Assembly: GCF_000174775.1 (NCBI RefSeq)
Contig: NZ_ACLR01000123.1
Coordinates: forward strand, 1 to 64,000
Length of the DNA: 64,000 nt
Reading direction: 5' to 3'
DNA from: Porphyromonas uenonis 60-3
Lineage (GTDB): Bacteria; Bacteroidota; Bacteroidia; Bacteroidales; Porphyromonadaceae
How positions within the stretch are numbered: the stretch's first letter is position 1; every line of letters begins with the position of its first letter. A program made the translations under genes and the position numbers. Positions 24,553 to 33,353 of this stretch are shown one piece after another. Under the pieces are notes generated by a model. That model was not told the DNA's origin, did no database searches, and saw nothing but the letters and a program-made list of their open reading frames with translations.

Positions 24553-25659
24553 ATGTCACCACACGAGAGCATCCTTCACCTCCCTGCACTGCTGCCACAG
24601 ATAGCTGAGCGACTGACCATTAGCGTGGAGCCGTACACCCTGCGCTTCCGTCGCCCCGCCAAGACCTCCCGTGGCGAGTACGAGACGAAGCGGGTCTACT
24701 ACCTACGCCTCCAGAGCCTTGAGCAGGCAGGTCATGTGGGCTGTGGCGAGTGCGCCCCGATGCCTCAACTCAGTTGCGATGATCTGCCCAACTATCAGGC
24801 TGTACTGGAGCAGCTGGTGGGTCAGATGGCGCAAGCTCCCGATCGGTTTGACGTGGCTTCGCTACGCCCCTACCCTTCCATCGCTTTTGGCTTAGCCACT
24901 GCGATTAACAGCTTCATCGCTGCTGGCCACAGTAGTGAGGAGGGGTCGGAAAAGCCCTTTTGCGATACCCCTTTCACCCGTGGCGAGCTGGGTATCCCGA
25001 TCAATGGGTTGATCTGGATGGGCGACAAAGCCTATATGTACGAGCAGATCAAAGCTAAGCTAGCGCAAGGCTTCCGATGCTTGAAGCTTAAGATCGGCGG
25101 AATAGACTTTTCCGAAGAGCTAGAGCTACTCCGCTACGTGCGGCAGCACTTCTCTCCTGAGGAGATGGAGCTGAGGGTGGATGCCAACGGAGCGTTTGCC
25201 CCAGAGGTGGCTTTGGAGCGGCTGAAAAGGCTGAGCGACTTTCGACTACACTCCATCGAGCAGCCGATCCCTGCGAGCGATCAATGGGACGAGCTGGCCA
25301 AGCTCACGGCAGCGTCGCCACTCCCCATAGCGCTCGACGAGGAGCTCATCGGGATCCACAGCCGAGAGCGCAAGGCGCAACTACTAGACGAGGGCAAGCC
25401 GCACTACATCATCCTCAAGCCGTCGCTTCATAGCGGGGTCGATGAGTGGATCGAGCTTGCCGAGGAGCGAGGCATCGGCTGGTGGGCAACCTCAGCGCTG
25501 GAGTCAAACGTGGGGCTTAGCGCCATCGCTCAGTGGGTCAGCCAGTACCCGATCGTCCGCCCGCAAGGGCTTGGCACAGGAGCTCTCTATCTCAACAACA
25601 CCCCCTCCACGCTACGACTCGTAGGCGACCAGATGTTTTTTAGAGAGGTTAGAGATTAG
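24553..25659 (+). CDS. menC: o-Succinylbenzoate synthase
   Basis: Enolase-superfamily dehydratase making o-succinylbenzoate. 368 residues. Catalytic lysines and acids are visible in CLKLKIGGIDF, RVDANGAF, IEQPI, ALDEELIG and ILKPSLHSG. Its last codons and stop lie within a CTCTAAY heptamer array read in reverse (25643-25670), so the C-terminal residues FREVRD may have been altered by the repeat. Confidence 0.92.
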   Translation: MSPHESILHLPALLPQIAERLTISVEPYTLRFRRPAKTSRGEYETKRVYYLRLQSLEQAGHVGCGECAPMPQLSCDDLPNYQAVLEQLVGQMAQAPDRFDVASLRPYPSIAFGLATAINSFIAAGHSSEEGSEKPFCDTPFTRGELGIPINGLIWMGDKAYMYEQIKAKLAQGFRCLKLKIGGIDFSEELELLRYVRQHFSPEEMELRVDANGAFAPEVALERLKRLSDFRLHSIEQPIPASDQWDELAKLTAASPLPIALDEELIGIHSRERKAQLLDEGKPHYIILKPSLHSGVDEWIELAEERGIGWWATSALESNVGLSAIAQWVSQYPIVRPQGLGTGALYLNNTPSTLRLVGDQMFFREVRD

Positions 25660-25670
25660 AGGTTAGAGGT
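25643..25670. repeat. Heptamer array (reverse orientation) overlapping the menC stop
   Basis: GAGGTTA, GAGATTA and GAGGTTA units run across the menC stop codon into the 30-nt gap before menE. It is the same family as at 1699-1758. Confidence 0.55.
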
Positions 25671-25689
25671 ACTAACCTATCCCCCGCCC

Positions 25690-26778
25690 ATGTCCGAGCA
25701 CCTATATATAGACAGCGCACGAGTAGATGCCGAGAGCTTAGAGCCGTTCGCCCGAGGGCTAGCACCCGAGCGGAGAGCGGTGCTAGGGCCACTGCTCACC
25801 TTCCTCAGGGAGTGGTGGAGCGAAGAGGAGTATGTGCCCGTCCAAACCTCCGGCTCGACTGGCACGCCCAAACGGCTTCAGCTAGCGAAGCTTGCCATGC
25901 GACGTAGCGGACTCAGGAGCAACCGCTACTTCCAGATCCAAGCGGGCAAGCGTCTCCTCCTCGCCATGGACCTCCGCTACATAGGCGCTAAGATGATGGT
26001 GGTGCGTGCCTTACTCGCAGGAGCCGAGCTGGTCGTGGTGCCACCTTCGAGCCATCCACTAGCGACGCTCAGCGTGGCACCTCAGTTCGTCTCCCTCGTC
26101 CCCCTACAGCTACACCACACCCTGGAGGTACCAGCGGAGCGTGAACTGCTCAGTCGGGCTGAGCAACTGATCATCGGAGGCGGAGCCATTCATCCCGCTG
26201 TGGAGGCGCAGCTCAGTGCGCTCCCCGTGGCCGCTTTCGCCACTTATGGCATGACCGAGACCATCTCGCACATCGCACTGAGACGGCTCAACGGACCTCA
26301 CGTCTCGCCTCTCTTCTATCCCCTCAAGGGGGTTCACCTCACCCAGGGCACCGAAGGCGAGCTCATCATTGAGGATCGGCTGCTTTACCCCGATGGCCCG
26401 AGCCTCACGACCCATGATCTCGTCGAGCTACACCCCGATGGTGGCTTTACCATCGTAGGGCGATCCGACAACATCATCAACAGTGGCGGAATCAAGATAA
26501 GCCCCGAGCCAATTGAGCGAAAACTCGCCGAGGCTCTAGATAGACCGCTCGTCATCAGCTGGATAGCCGATGCCGCTCTAGGGCAAAAGCTGGTACTCGT
26601 ACTAGAAGGCGACAGCCTCTCCGAAAGCTTTATGGAGACACTCGCTGAAGCCTGCCAACAGCTCCTACCATCCTACCACCGCCCCAAAGAGATCCGTCTC
26701 GTGTCTCACTTGCCACACAATGACAATGGCAAGCTCGATCGCCAAGCCCTCCAAAGGCTACTCCTCACCTCCAAGTAG
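25690..26778 (+). CDS. menE: o-Succinylbenzoate-CoA ligase
   Basis: ANL-superfamily adenylating enzyme, 362 residues (short, as is usual for Bacteroidota MenE). Motifs: QTSGSTGTPKRLQLAK (P-loop-like, about residue 55), FATYGMTETISHIALR, GRSDNIINSGGIKISPE and the C-terminal catalytic lysine in NDNGKLDRQALQ. It is the last gene of the men operon and ends at a strong terminator shared with the convergent fumarase. menA and menH are not in the window. Confidence 0.93.
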   Translation: MSEHLYIDSARVDAESLEPFARGLAPERRAVLGPLLTFLREWWSEEEYVPVQTSGSTGTPKRLQLAKLAMRRSGLRSNRYFQIQAGKRLLLAMDLRYIGAKMMVVRALLAGAELVVVPPSSHPLATLSVAPQFVSLVPLQLHHTLEVPAERELLSRAEQLIIGGGAIHPAVEAQLSALPVAAFATYGMTETISHIALRRLNGPHVSPLFYPLKGVHLTQGTEGELIIEDRLLYPDGPSLTTHDLVELHPDGGFTIVGRSDNIINSGGIKISPEPIERKLAEALDRPLVISWIADAALGQKLVLVLEGDSLSESFMETLAEACQQLLPSYHRPKEIRLVSHLPHNDNGKLDRQALQRLLLTSK

Positions 26779-26800
26779 ATTTCCTCACTCCTCAAACTCA

Positions 26801-26846
26801 AGAAGAGTAGGAACGCACTAGTCCGTGTGTTCCTACTCTTCTTTAT
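26801..26846 (+). terminator. Bidirectional terminator between menE and fumarase
   Basis: An 18-bp stem (26801-26818 with 26825-26842, one G-T pair) with a 6-nt loop, followed by TTTATTT on the plus strand. It separates convergent genes. Confidence 0.8.
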
Positions 26847-26875
26847 TTATTCAGCGGTGACGCTGCGCCGTGTAG

Positions 26876-28519
26876 CTAGCCACGAGGACAGCCAGCGCAC
26901 TGTCTGATCTGCTGGAAGAAGTCGTTGCCCTTGTCATCAACCAGGATGAACGCAGGGAAGTTTTCCACCTCTATGCGCCAGATCGCCTCCATGCCTAGCT
27001 CGGGATACTCGAGGCACTCGACACGCTTGATGCTCTCCTGCGCTAGGATCGCTGCGGGGCCACCGATGCTACCGAGGTAAAAGCCACCATGTGCCTTGCA
27101 AGCATCCGTAACCTGCTGACTACGATTGCCCTTGGCTATCATAATGAGGCTACCGCCATGGCTTTGGAAGAGATCAACATAGGGATCCATACGGCCCGCA
27201 GTGGTGGGACCGAAAGAGCCACTCGGCATCCCCTCAGGGGTCTTGGCGGGACCAGCGTAGTAGATCGGGTGATCCTTGATGTACTGAGGTAGCTCCTCGC
27301 CACGATCCAGGCGCTCCTTGAGCTTCGCGTGAGCTATGTCACGACCCACGACGATAGTGCCAGATAGAGAGAGACGGGTAGAGACAGGATACTGGCTCAG
27401 TTGCTTGCGTATCTCGTCCATCGGGCGGTTGAGGTCCACCTTCACGACCTCGCCCTCGGTGCCGTGGCGCATCGATTCGGGGATGAGCCGTGCGGGATGC
27501 TTCTCCAGCCGCTCGATCCAGAGTCCATCCTTATTGATCTTAGCCCGCACGTTGCGATCGGCGGAGCAACTCACACCTAGTCCGACAGGACAAGAAGCTC
27601 CGTGGCGTGGCATGCGGATCACACGTATGTCATGGGCGAAATACTTACCGCCAAACTGCGCTCCAAGACCAATCTCGTGGGTTGCCTCCAGGAGGCGCTG
27701 CTCCATCTCTAGATCACGGAAAGCGTGTCCCAGCTCGTTGCCCTTGGTCGGTAGCTCGTCGTAGTACTTAGCACTGGCGAGCTTGACCGTCTTGAGGTTG
27801 GCCTCTGCCGAGGTGCCTCCGATAACGAAAGCAATGTGATAAGGCGGGCAGGCGGCAGTACCTAGCGAACGCATCTTCTCAACTAAGAAGGGGAAGAGCC
27901 TCTCCTCCGTGAGTAGTGCTTTGGTCTCCTGATAGAGGTAAGTCTTATTGGCAGATCCACCTCCCTTAGCGATAAAGAGGAACTTATACTCATCGCCCTC
28001 GGTCGCCATCAAGTCGATCTGTGCAGGAAGGTTGCACCCTGTATTGACCTCACGGTACATATCAAGGGGCGCATTTTGCGAATAGCGGAGGTTGTAGCGC
28101 GTGTAGGTGTCGTAGACGCCGTGCGAGAGGTACTCCTCGTCGCAAGCACCAGTCCAGACGTTTTGACCTTTCTTACCCAAGATGATGGCGGTACCAGTGT
28201 CTTGGCAGAAGGGGAGCTGCCCCAGAGCGCTCACCTCGGCATTGCGCAGGAAGGTGAGAGCGACAAACTTATCATTGTCCGAAGCCTCTGGGTCGGACAG
28301 TATCGATGCGACCTGCTCCTGATGAGCGGGACGTAGGTAGAAGGCTACATCGTGCATAGCACGCTCCGCAAGTATGCGTAGCGCCTCAGGCTCGACCTGG
28401 AGCATCTGGTGACCATTGCAGTCGACCGTGTGCACGTAGTCAGAGGTGATTAACTCGTACTCAGTCCGATCGGGTCCTACGGGATACATCGGCTGGTACT
28501 TAAACGGTGGTGTGGGCAT
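26876..28519 (-). CDS. fum: Fumarate hydratase, class I (iron-sulfur)
   Basis: A 547-residue oxygen-sensitive fumarase that hydrates fumarate to malate in the (partly reductive) TCA branch. [18 protein letters not shown] contains one cluster cysteine near residue 104; [13 protein letters not shown] and the C-terminal [12 protein letters not shown] match the class I family. N-terminal alpha and C-terminal beta modules are fused, as in E. coli FumA. The gene has no obvious promoter box close upstream. Confidence 0.9.
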   Translation of the reverse strand: MPTPPFKYQPMYPVGPDRTEYELITSDYVHTVDCNGHQMLQVEPEALRILAERAMHDVAFYLRPAHQEQVASILSDPEASDNDKFVALTFLRNAEVSALGQLPFCQDTGTAIILGKKGQNVWTGACDEEYLSHGVYDTYTRYNLRYSQNAPLDMYREVNTGCNLPAQIDLMATEGDEYKFLFIAKGGGSANKTYLYQETKALLTEERLFPFLVEKMRSLGTAACPPYHIAFVIGGTSAEANLKTVKLASAKYYDELPTKGNELGHAFRDLEMEQRLLEATHEIGLGAQFGGKYFAHDIRVIRMPRHGASCPVGLGVSCSADRNVRAKINKDGLWIERLEKHPARLIPESMRHGTEGEVVKVDLNRPMDEIRKQLSQYPVSTRLSLSGTIVVGRDIAHAKLKERLDRGEELPQYIKDHPIYYAGPAKTPEGMPSGSFGPTTAGRMDPYVDLFQSHGGSLIMIAKGNRSQQVTDACKAHGGFYLGSIGGPAAILAQESIKRVECLEYPELGMEAIWRIEVENFPAFILVDDKGNDFFQQIRQCAGCPRG

Positions 28520-28581
28520 CTCTCGTGTGTCGGTTAAGTGTGTGTACGGAGCCTGCCAACGGATTGGTCAGACTCAAATAG

Positions 28582-28658
28582 TGGAAAAAGCAAGAGACTG
28601 AGTGCTAGGGTCTGCTTCTTAGAAGTCTAAGTGCGCGTTCCCCCTGCATTCAGTCTCT
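28582..28658 (-). terminator. Terminator of glyA
   Basis: Inverted repeat with one mismatch (28593-28605 with 28646-28658) followed on the minus strand by TTGCTTTTTCC. A smaller internal hairpin sits in the loop. Confidence 0.6.
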
Positions 28659-28694
28659 ATCAGGTTAAGAGGCATGGCCTCTGTGAAGTTTATC

Positions 28695-29975
28695 TTACCA
28701 AGCAAAGATAGGTAGTGGAGACATCATCTCGTTGACCTCCTTACGCACCTTAGCTATCTCAGCCTCGTTCTCAGGATCGCGCAGTACGCGGTCGATGAGC
28801 TCGACGATGTATGGCATCTTGTCCTCCTTGACACCACGCGTCGTGATAGCGGGCGTACCCACACGGATACCAGAGGTCTGGAATGCAGAGCGTGAGTCGA
28901 AGGGAACCATGTTCTTATTGACCGTGATGTCAGCACGTACGAGTGCGTTCTCAGCCACCTTACCCGTTAGGTCAGGGTACTTAGAGCGTAGGTCGATGAG
29001 GAGGCAGTGATTATCCGTACCGCCAGAGATACAGTTGTAGCCCATCTTGACGAAAGCCTCGCCAAGCGCCTTAGCGTTCTTCATCACCTGCTTCTGATAC
29101 TCCTTAAATGAAGGATCAAGAGCCTCACCAAAGGCAACAGCCTTAGCAGCGATGACATGCTCTAGCGGACCACCCTGGATGCCAGGGAAGACAGCCGAGT
29201 TGAGTAGCTGAGACATCATCTTGACAGCGCCCTTAGGTGTCTTGAGACCCCAAGGATTCTCAAAGTCCTTACCCATGAGGATGATACCACCACGAGGACC
29301 ACGTAGAGTCTTGTGCGTCGTAGAGGTGACGATGTGAGCATACTTGACTGGGTTCTCGAGTAGGCCAGCAGCGATCAGACCAGCGGGGTGAGCCATGTCA
29401 ACCATAAAGATAGCACCGATCTCGTCAGCTACCTTGCGGAAGCGTGCGTAGTCCCACTCGCGGCAGTAAGCCGATCCACCAGCGATGATGAGCTTAGGCT
29501 TGTGCTGGCGAGCTAGCTGCTCCATCTCGTCGTAGTCGACCGTACCAGTCTCCTTGCTCAGGTTGTAACCTATAGGATTGTAGAGGATACCAGAGCTATT
29601 AACAGGCGAACCGTGTGAGAGGTGACCACCGTGGTCTAGGTTTAGACCCATGAAAGTGTCGCCTGGCTTGAGGCAGGTGAAGAGGACTGCCATGTTTGCC
29701 TGAGCACCTGAGTGTGGCTGCACGTTGGCATACTCAGCGCCAAAGAGCTTCTTAACACGCTCTATAGCTAGGCTTTCAGACTTGTCCACGACCTCGCAAC
29801 CGCCGTAGTAACGCTTGCCAGGGTATCCCTCAGCGTACTTGTTGGTCATACAGCTACCCATAGCCTGCATGACCTCATCGCTGACAAAGTTCTCAGAGGC
29901 GATCAGCTCAATGCCCTTTTGCTGACGCTGATGCTCCTGTTCGATCAGATCAAAGATTTCTTGGTCTCTTTTCAT
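28695..29975 (-). CDS. glyA: Serine hydroxymethyltransferase
   Basis: PLP enzyme interconverting serine and glycine with one-carbon transfer to tetrahydrofolate. 426 residues. [25 protein letters not shown] and the PLP lysine in [15 protein letters not shown] (near residue 230) are all present. A minus-strand TATCTTTG box at 30068-30075 gives a leader of about 90 nt. Confidence 0.97.
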   Translation of the reverse strand: MKRDQEIFDLIEQEHQRQQKGIELIASENFVSDEVMQAMGSCMTNKYAEGYPGKRYYGGCEVVDKSESLAIERVKKLFGAEYANVQPHSGAQANMAVLFTCLKPGDTFMGLNLDHGGHLSHGSPVNSSGILYNPIGYNLSKETGTVDYDEMEQLARQHKPKLIIAGGSAYCREWDYARFRKVADEIGAIFMVDMAHPAGLIAAGLLENPVKYAHIVTSTTHKTLRGPRGGIILMGKDFENPWGLKTPKGAVKMMSQLLNSAVFPGIQGGPLEHVIAAKAVAFGEALDPSFKEYQKQVMKNAKALGEAFVKMGYNCISGGTDNHCLLIDLRSKYPDLTGKVAENALVRADITVNKNMVPFDSRSAFQTSGIRVGTPAITTRGVKEDKMPYIVELIDRVLRDPENEAEIAKVRKEVNEMMSPLPIFAW

Positions 29976-30067
29976 TCTATGTGAAATTAAATACGTTAGT
30001 CGTCATACATCGGGTGTGCACAGCCCCCGCCCCTCTAGCGCGAGCGGTGGCTCACACAATTCTCTCG

Positions 30068-30075
30068 CAAAGATA
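30068..30075 (-). promoter_or_regulatory. TATCTTTG promoter box of glyA
   Basis: Minus-strand TAnnTTTG box 93 nt upstream of the glyA start codon. Confidence 0.5.
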
Positions 30076-30148
30076 ACAATAATATCTGAGCTAGGACAAT
30101 CTTGGCGCCAGCAATCTGCAGATACCTGGCTATATAAGTGGAAATAAT

Positions 30149-30156
30149 TACCTTTG
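30149..30156 (+). promoter_or_regulatory. TACCTTTG promoter box of the 30185 lipoprotein
   Basis: Exact TAnnTTTG box 28 nt upstream of ATG 30185, divergent from the glyA promoter. Confidence 0.55.
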
Positions 30157-30184
30157 TCGCATCTTAGTGTAAACTCAGTACGAT

Positions 30185-31276
30185 ATGAAACGAACCTACT
30201 GGACCCTCAGTCTACTCTTTGCCTTGTCACTCCTCATGACGATGAGTTGTAGTGGCGAAGATCCTATCAAGGCTAAGCGTATCGCCATCGAGAACGGCAC
30301 CTACAAGCCCAACCCGAAGCCAAACCCCAACCCAGAGCCCAACCCTAACCCCAATCCAGAGCCGAATCCCAATCCAGATCCGAACCCCAACCCCAATCCT
30401 AATCCCAATCCCAATCCAGATCCAAACCCTAATCCCAATCCGAATCCGAACCCTAATCCAAACCCTAATCCAGAGCCAAAGCCAGAGAAGAAGACTCAGG
30501 AGATTACCTTCACCTTTGACGAGTGGGCAAGTCCTAGAGCAGAAGCATCCTATCTAATGCCGGTAGAGAAGTCTCTGCCTAAGGTTTTGGCTGGAGACCC
30601 CTTCTGGGAGGCAGTTAGTAATGTAGGCGCAGCTTGGGTCGGCATAAGCAAACCCGAAGGCTACCCCATACACCCACTCACTAAGGGACGTACTGGTCAA
30701 GCCCTAGAGGCGATGACTATCAAAGGGAAGAGAGTCTTCGGTTTCGGTAGCCACATCATTGCAGGAGCCCTCTACAGTGGACTGTTTGCAAAAGACCTTA
30801 TGATGAGTAAGCCTCTCGAATGCACACAGTTCGGTCAACCCGTCTTTGCTATACCTCTTTCTATCAAGGGGTACTATCAGTGGCTCCCTGGGGAGAAGCT
30901 AATAGATGGTTCCAAAGCCATCGCAAAAGAGATCAAGGGTAAGCAAGACAATGCCACCATCGCCTGCGTCTTCTACGACATATCGCAAGACAATAGCTAC
31001 CTCAATGGTAAGACGCTCTACACAGACCCACGCATCTTAGCAAAAGTTCAGATCCACCCCACCCCCACGAAGGATGGTGCCTGGACACCTTTTGAAGGAA
31101 AGCTAGAGATTGTCCACGAGGCGGCCTACAAGCAGATAGACTTTCAGAAGGGCAAGTACCGCATGGTCCTCATCTTCTCGTCAAGTGCTGATGGGGATAA
31201 GTTCATCGGAGCCATCGGCAGTCGCCTACGTATTGACGACTTTACTGTGACACTCGGCATACCCACCCAGAAGTAA
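30185..31276 (+). CDS. Surface lipoprotein with Pro-Asn linker and PCMD-like domain
   Basis: A 363-residue lipoprotein: signal peptide with lipobox cysteine at residue 22 (SLLMTMSCSGED). Residues 41-101 are an almost pure Pro-Asn dipeptide run broken by Glu, Asp or Lys, encoded by a hexanucleotide-like repeat. The C-terminal globular domain begins at ITFTFDEWA and ends with FIGAIGSRLRIDDFTVTL, resembling the PCMD (putative carbohydrate metabolism) domain of Bacteroidota lipoproteins. The run is likely a rigid stalk that lifts the domain from the outer membrane. It is followed after 12 nt by a beta-barrel gene, suggesting a pair. Confidence 0.8.
   Translation: MKRTYWTLSLLFALSLLMTMSCSGEDPIKAKRIAIENGTYKPNPKPNPNPEPNPNPNPEPNPNPDPNPNPNPNPNPNPDPNPNPNPNPNPNPNPNPEPKPEKKTQEITFTFDEWASPRAEASYLMPVEKSLPKVLAGDPFWEAVSNVGAAWVGISKPEGYPIHPLTKGRTGQALEAMTIKGKRVFGFGSHIIAGALYSGLFAKDLMMSKPLECTQFGQPVFAIPLSIKGYYQWLPGEKLIDGSKAIAKEIKGKQDNATIACVFYDISQDNSYLNGKTLYTDPRILAKVQIHPTPTKDGAWTPFEGKLEIVHEAAYKQIDFQKGKYRMVLIFSSSADGDKFIGAIGSRLRIDDFTVTLGIPTQK
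30301..30487 (+). repeat. Pro-Asn coding tandem repeat
   Basis: Degenerate AAYCCN hexamers encode about thirty Pro-Asn/Pro-Glu/Pro-Asp pairs. Slippage here would keep the frame and change stalk length. Confidence 0.8.
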
Positions 31277-31288
31277 CCCGCTACAGAT

Positions 31289-32047
31289 ATGACTACACGG
31301 CAACTACACCGAGGAGCTATCGGTCTCCTACTGGCACTCCTCACGACTCCCCTCCTGTGGGCACAAGCCTCTCAGGAGAGCAAAGACGACCTAGAGTTTG
31401 GTATCAAAGCTGGTCTCAATGTCGGAGCAACCACGCCACTACCCAAGCCTAAAGCGATCGACAAGATCTATACGTGGAATCCCCACATGAACATCGCCAT
31501 CAAGGGATGGCTCTCCTACCACCTCCCCGACACTAAGGGGTGGCATCTAGACACCGGTCTAGAGATGGAGCGCAAGGGGATGTACGTCTGTACCCATGCC
31601 ACTGATATGCGCATCAATATGGGCGAAGGTCAGGAAGCTGCGTGGGGACTCTTTACGGGCAATAACAGCACCGAGTTCATCAACTACTACCTCACGCTCC
31701 CGATGCTGGTCGCCTACCATACGACTAGTGACAAGTTTCGCATGCAGGTGGGCTTCTACCTCTCCTACCTGATGCAGCAGAGTTTTAAGGTGACACTCGA
31801 TGGTGACGGCACGTTCAATGGTACACCCTTCCAGCCAGGGCATCTTATAGACCTCGACTTATCAGATCACTTCAACAAGCTAGATATGGGTGTACGGATA
31901 GGCTTCGACTACTTCTTTCATCAGCGACTTGGCTTGACCACACAGCTCAATATGAGCTTCGAGCCTGCTCTCGACAGGAGCTTTACGATGATGCCTTTCC
32001 CGCTCTACAATATCTACGCTTTTGCAGGCTTTGCCTACCGCATTTAG
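31289..32047 (+). CDS. Outer-membrane beta-barrel protein, PorT-like
   Basis: A 252-residue protein with a signal peptide (LLLALLTTPLLWAQA, cleavage near residue 26), then FGIKAGLNVGA and alternating hydrophobic strands ending in NIYAFAGFAYRI, the typical C-terminal strand of small eight- to ten-stranded barrels (outer membrane protein beta-barrel/PorT-like family). The function is unknown; the preceding lipoprotein may be its partner. Confidence 0.78.
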   Translation: MTTRQLHRGAIGLLLALLTTPLLWAQASQESKDDLEFGIKAGLNVGATTPLPKPKAIDKIYTWNPHMNIAIKGWLSYHLPDTKGWHLDTGLEMERKGMYVCTHATDMRINMGEGQEAAWGLFTGNNSTEFINYYLTLPMLVAYHTTSDKFRMQVGFYLSYLMQQSFKVTLDGDGTFNGTPFQPGHLIDLDLSDHFNKLDMGVRIGFDYFFHQRLGLTTQLNMSFEPALDRSFTMMPFPLYNIYAFAGFAYRI

Positions 32048-32077
32048 TCACTAGCGATCCACTAGCATCTATACAAA

Positions 32078-32126
32078 AACGCACGACCGTGTACCCTCTC
32101 GTAGGGATTCACGGTCGTGCGTTTGC
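32078..32126 (+). terminator. Terminator of the barrel gene
   Basis: Perfect 14-bp stem (32078-32091 with 32110-32123) followed by a short T-rich tail on plus and by TTTT on minus, so it may act both ways. Confidence 0.75.
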
Positions 32127-32192
32127 TGTATCCTGCGCCAGGACTAACAAAGAGCCATAAAAAGCGCCCGACTCATCTTATCCTCCAAACGG

Positions 32193-32375
32193 TCTCCACG
32201 GAGGAATTTCGAGGCAGCGAGGGAGGAAAAGAAAATTCTCCACGGAACCGGGAAATAAAAGTTCGGAAGAATGAAATGAAACTTCGGAAGAAAGATTTCG
32301 AAGTTCCGATAAATTTTTCTACTCCTCGGTGCAGAAAGCAAACTCCCCACCGAGGAAATCACAAATTCCTCGTGG
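32193..32375 (+). repeat. Dispersed 170-bp element, copy B
   Basis: Contains the 45-nt identical core at 32248-32292 and the following foldable segment. The CTCCACGGAGG-type ends are clear on the left (32195 region) and the right (CACCGAGGAAAT). Confidence 0.75.
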
Positions 32376-32390
32376 GGGTGGGTTGGAGGC

Positions 32391-32423
32391 TAGAAATTAG
32401 ATGTTAGAATTTAGAGGTTAGAG
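32391..32423. repeat. Degenerate reverse heptamer array
   Basis: TTAGAGGTTAGAG and related units of 7 to 8 nt, the reverse complement of the CTCTAAY family, next to copy B. Confidence 0.4.
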
Positions 32424-32446
32424 CGAGATGGGTGACGAGAAGCCTC

Positions 32447-33154
32447 TCAGCCTTCACGCTTTATCTCGATGAGATATGGCTGTCCATAACCTGTATAAGC
32501 CCGTAGTTCGAAAGTCGCTGGGCCACCCGCTGCGACCGTGAAGGTCTTCGCATCGAAGTCAACCGTGATACCCTTTGGATTACCACTTACATTGAGTCCG
32601 AAGTTGCTATCACAGAGATTGCCCTCACGAACGACGTTTCCATCAAAGTCTGTAATATACATCGTCCCTATCACTTTACCAGTCCCGCCCTTCGAGGTGA
32701 ACTGACTTGGCTCGGCTTTGAAAGAGAATCTCCATCCGCCACGCATTATGAGGATGGTCTGCTTACAGCCCTTACCCTTGCCACTGATGACCTCAGCTTC
32801 AATCTTAAAGGTCTTAGCATTTATACCCCCTCGGACAAAAAACTCATTGGGCCCATACACACAAGGCTCTATCTCAGAGGAATACTTCTCAAAGTGCAGC
32901 GTAAACTCTGAGTCCTCCAGCGGGGTCTCATGGAGTAGCTCTCCGCTGGGAGAGAGTTCTTGTAGCACTCCATAAACCTTCCCATAGCCTCCATCGCCTG
33001 AGAAGGAGTTGGGCGTGGCCGTAAACTTGGCCTTGAAGGTGTTCTCTTGTGGCTCCTGAGGAGTCGGTGGCACACAGTTACAGCAAGAAGTGGCTAGCAG
33101 CAAAAGTGCAAGAAGAGAAGCTGCGCATCTCATGTAGGTAATGGGCTTCATCAT
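32447..33154 (-). CDS. Lipoprotein with two tandem Ig-like/BACON-like domains
   Basis: A 235-residue lipoprotein (LLALLLLATSCCNC, lipobox near residue 23). After a Pro-rich spacer, two similar units of about 95-100 residues follow: FKAKFTATPNSFSGDGGYGK and FSFKAEPSQFTSKGGTGK begin the same strand pattern, and each is followed by a GELLHETPLED/GNVVREGNLCD-type turn. This looks like an internal duplication of a BACON/Ig-like fold, common in surface glycan-binding lipoproteins of Bacteroidota. No specific ligand can be named. Confidence 0.7.
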   Translation of the reverse strand: MMKPITYMRCAASLLALLLLATSCCNCVPPTPQEPQENTFKAKFTATPNSFSGDGGYGKVYGVLQELSPSGELLHETPLEDSEFTLHFEKYSSEIEPCVYGPNEFFVRGGINAKTFKIEAEVISGKGKGCKQTILIMRGGWRFSFKAEPSQFTSKGGTGKVIGTMYITDFDGNVVREGNLCDSNFGLNVSGNPKGITVDFDAKTFTVAAGGPATFELRAYTGYGQPYLIEIKREG

Positions 33155-33205
33155 TGTTATAGGGTTTTAGTTTGTGGGTGTCTAGTGTCAAGGGTGTTAC
33201 GCCTA

Positions 33206-33213
33206 CAAATATA
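33206..33213 (-). promoter_or_regulatory. TATATTTG promoter box of the 33154 lipoprotein
   Basis: Minus-strand TAnnTTTG box 52 nt upstream of the start codon. Confidence 0.5.
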
Positions 33214-33294
33214 TATAAATCATTCATAGAGCGCTACGTCCTTCGCATGAATTAGTCTAGGTGATGGGCGAAGTGGCTGGTCGTACGAATTCAC

Positions 33295-33302
33295 TACCTT
33301 TG
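33295..33302 (+). promoter_or_regulatory. TACCTTTG promoter box of the second polysaccharide block
   Basis: Plus-strand TAnnTTTG box 52 nt before ATG 33354, divergent from the lipoprotein promoter. Confidence 0.55.
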
Positions 33303-33353
33303 CAGTGGTGAGGCTGTCACAGGACGGTCGCACCCTCCTGCTCAGCAGATCCT

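Larger units (their letters stand above)
32048..32446. other. Intergenic region with terminator and dispersed element
   Basis: 399 bases between convergent genes: a terminator (32078-32126), copy B of the 170-bp element (32193-32375) and a degenerate reverse heptamer array (32391-32423). No protein gene is seen. Confidence 0.7.
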
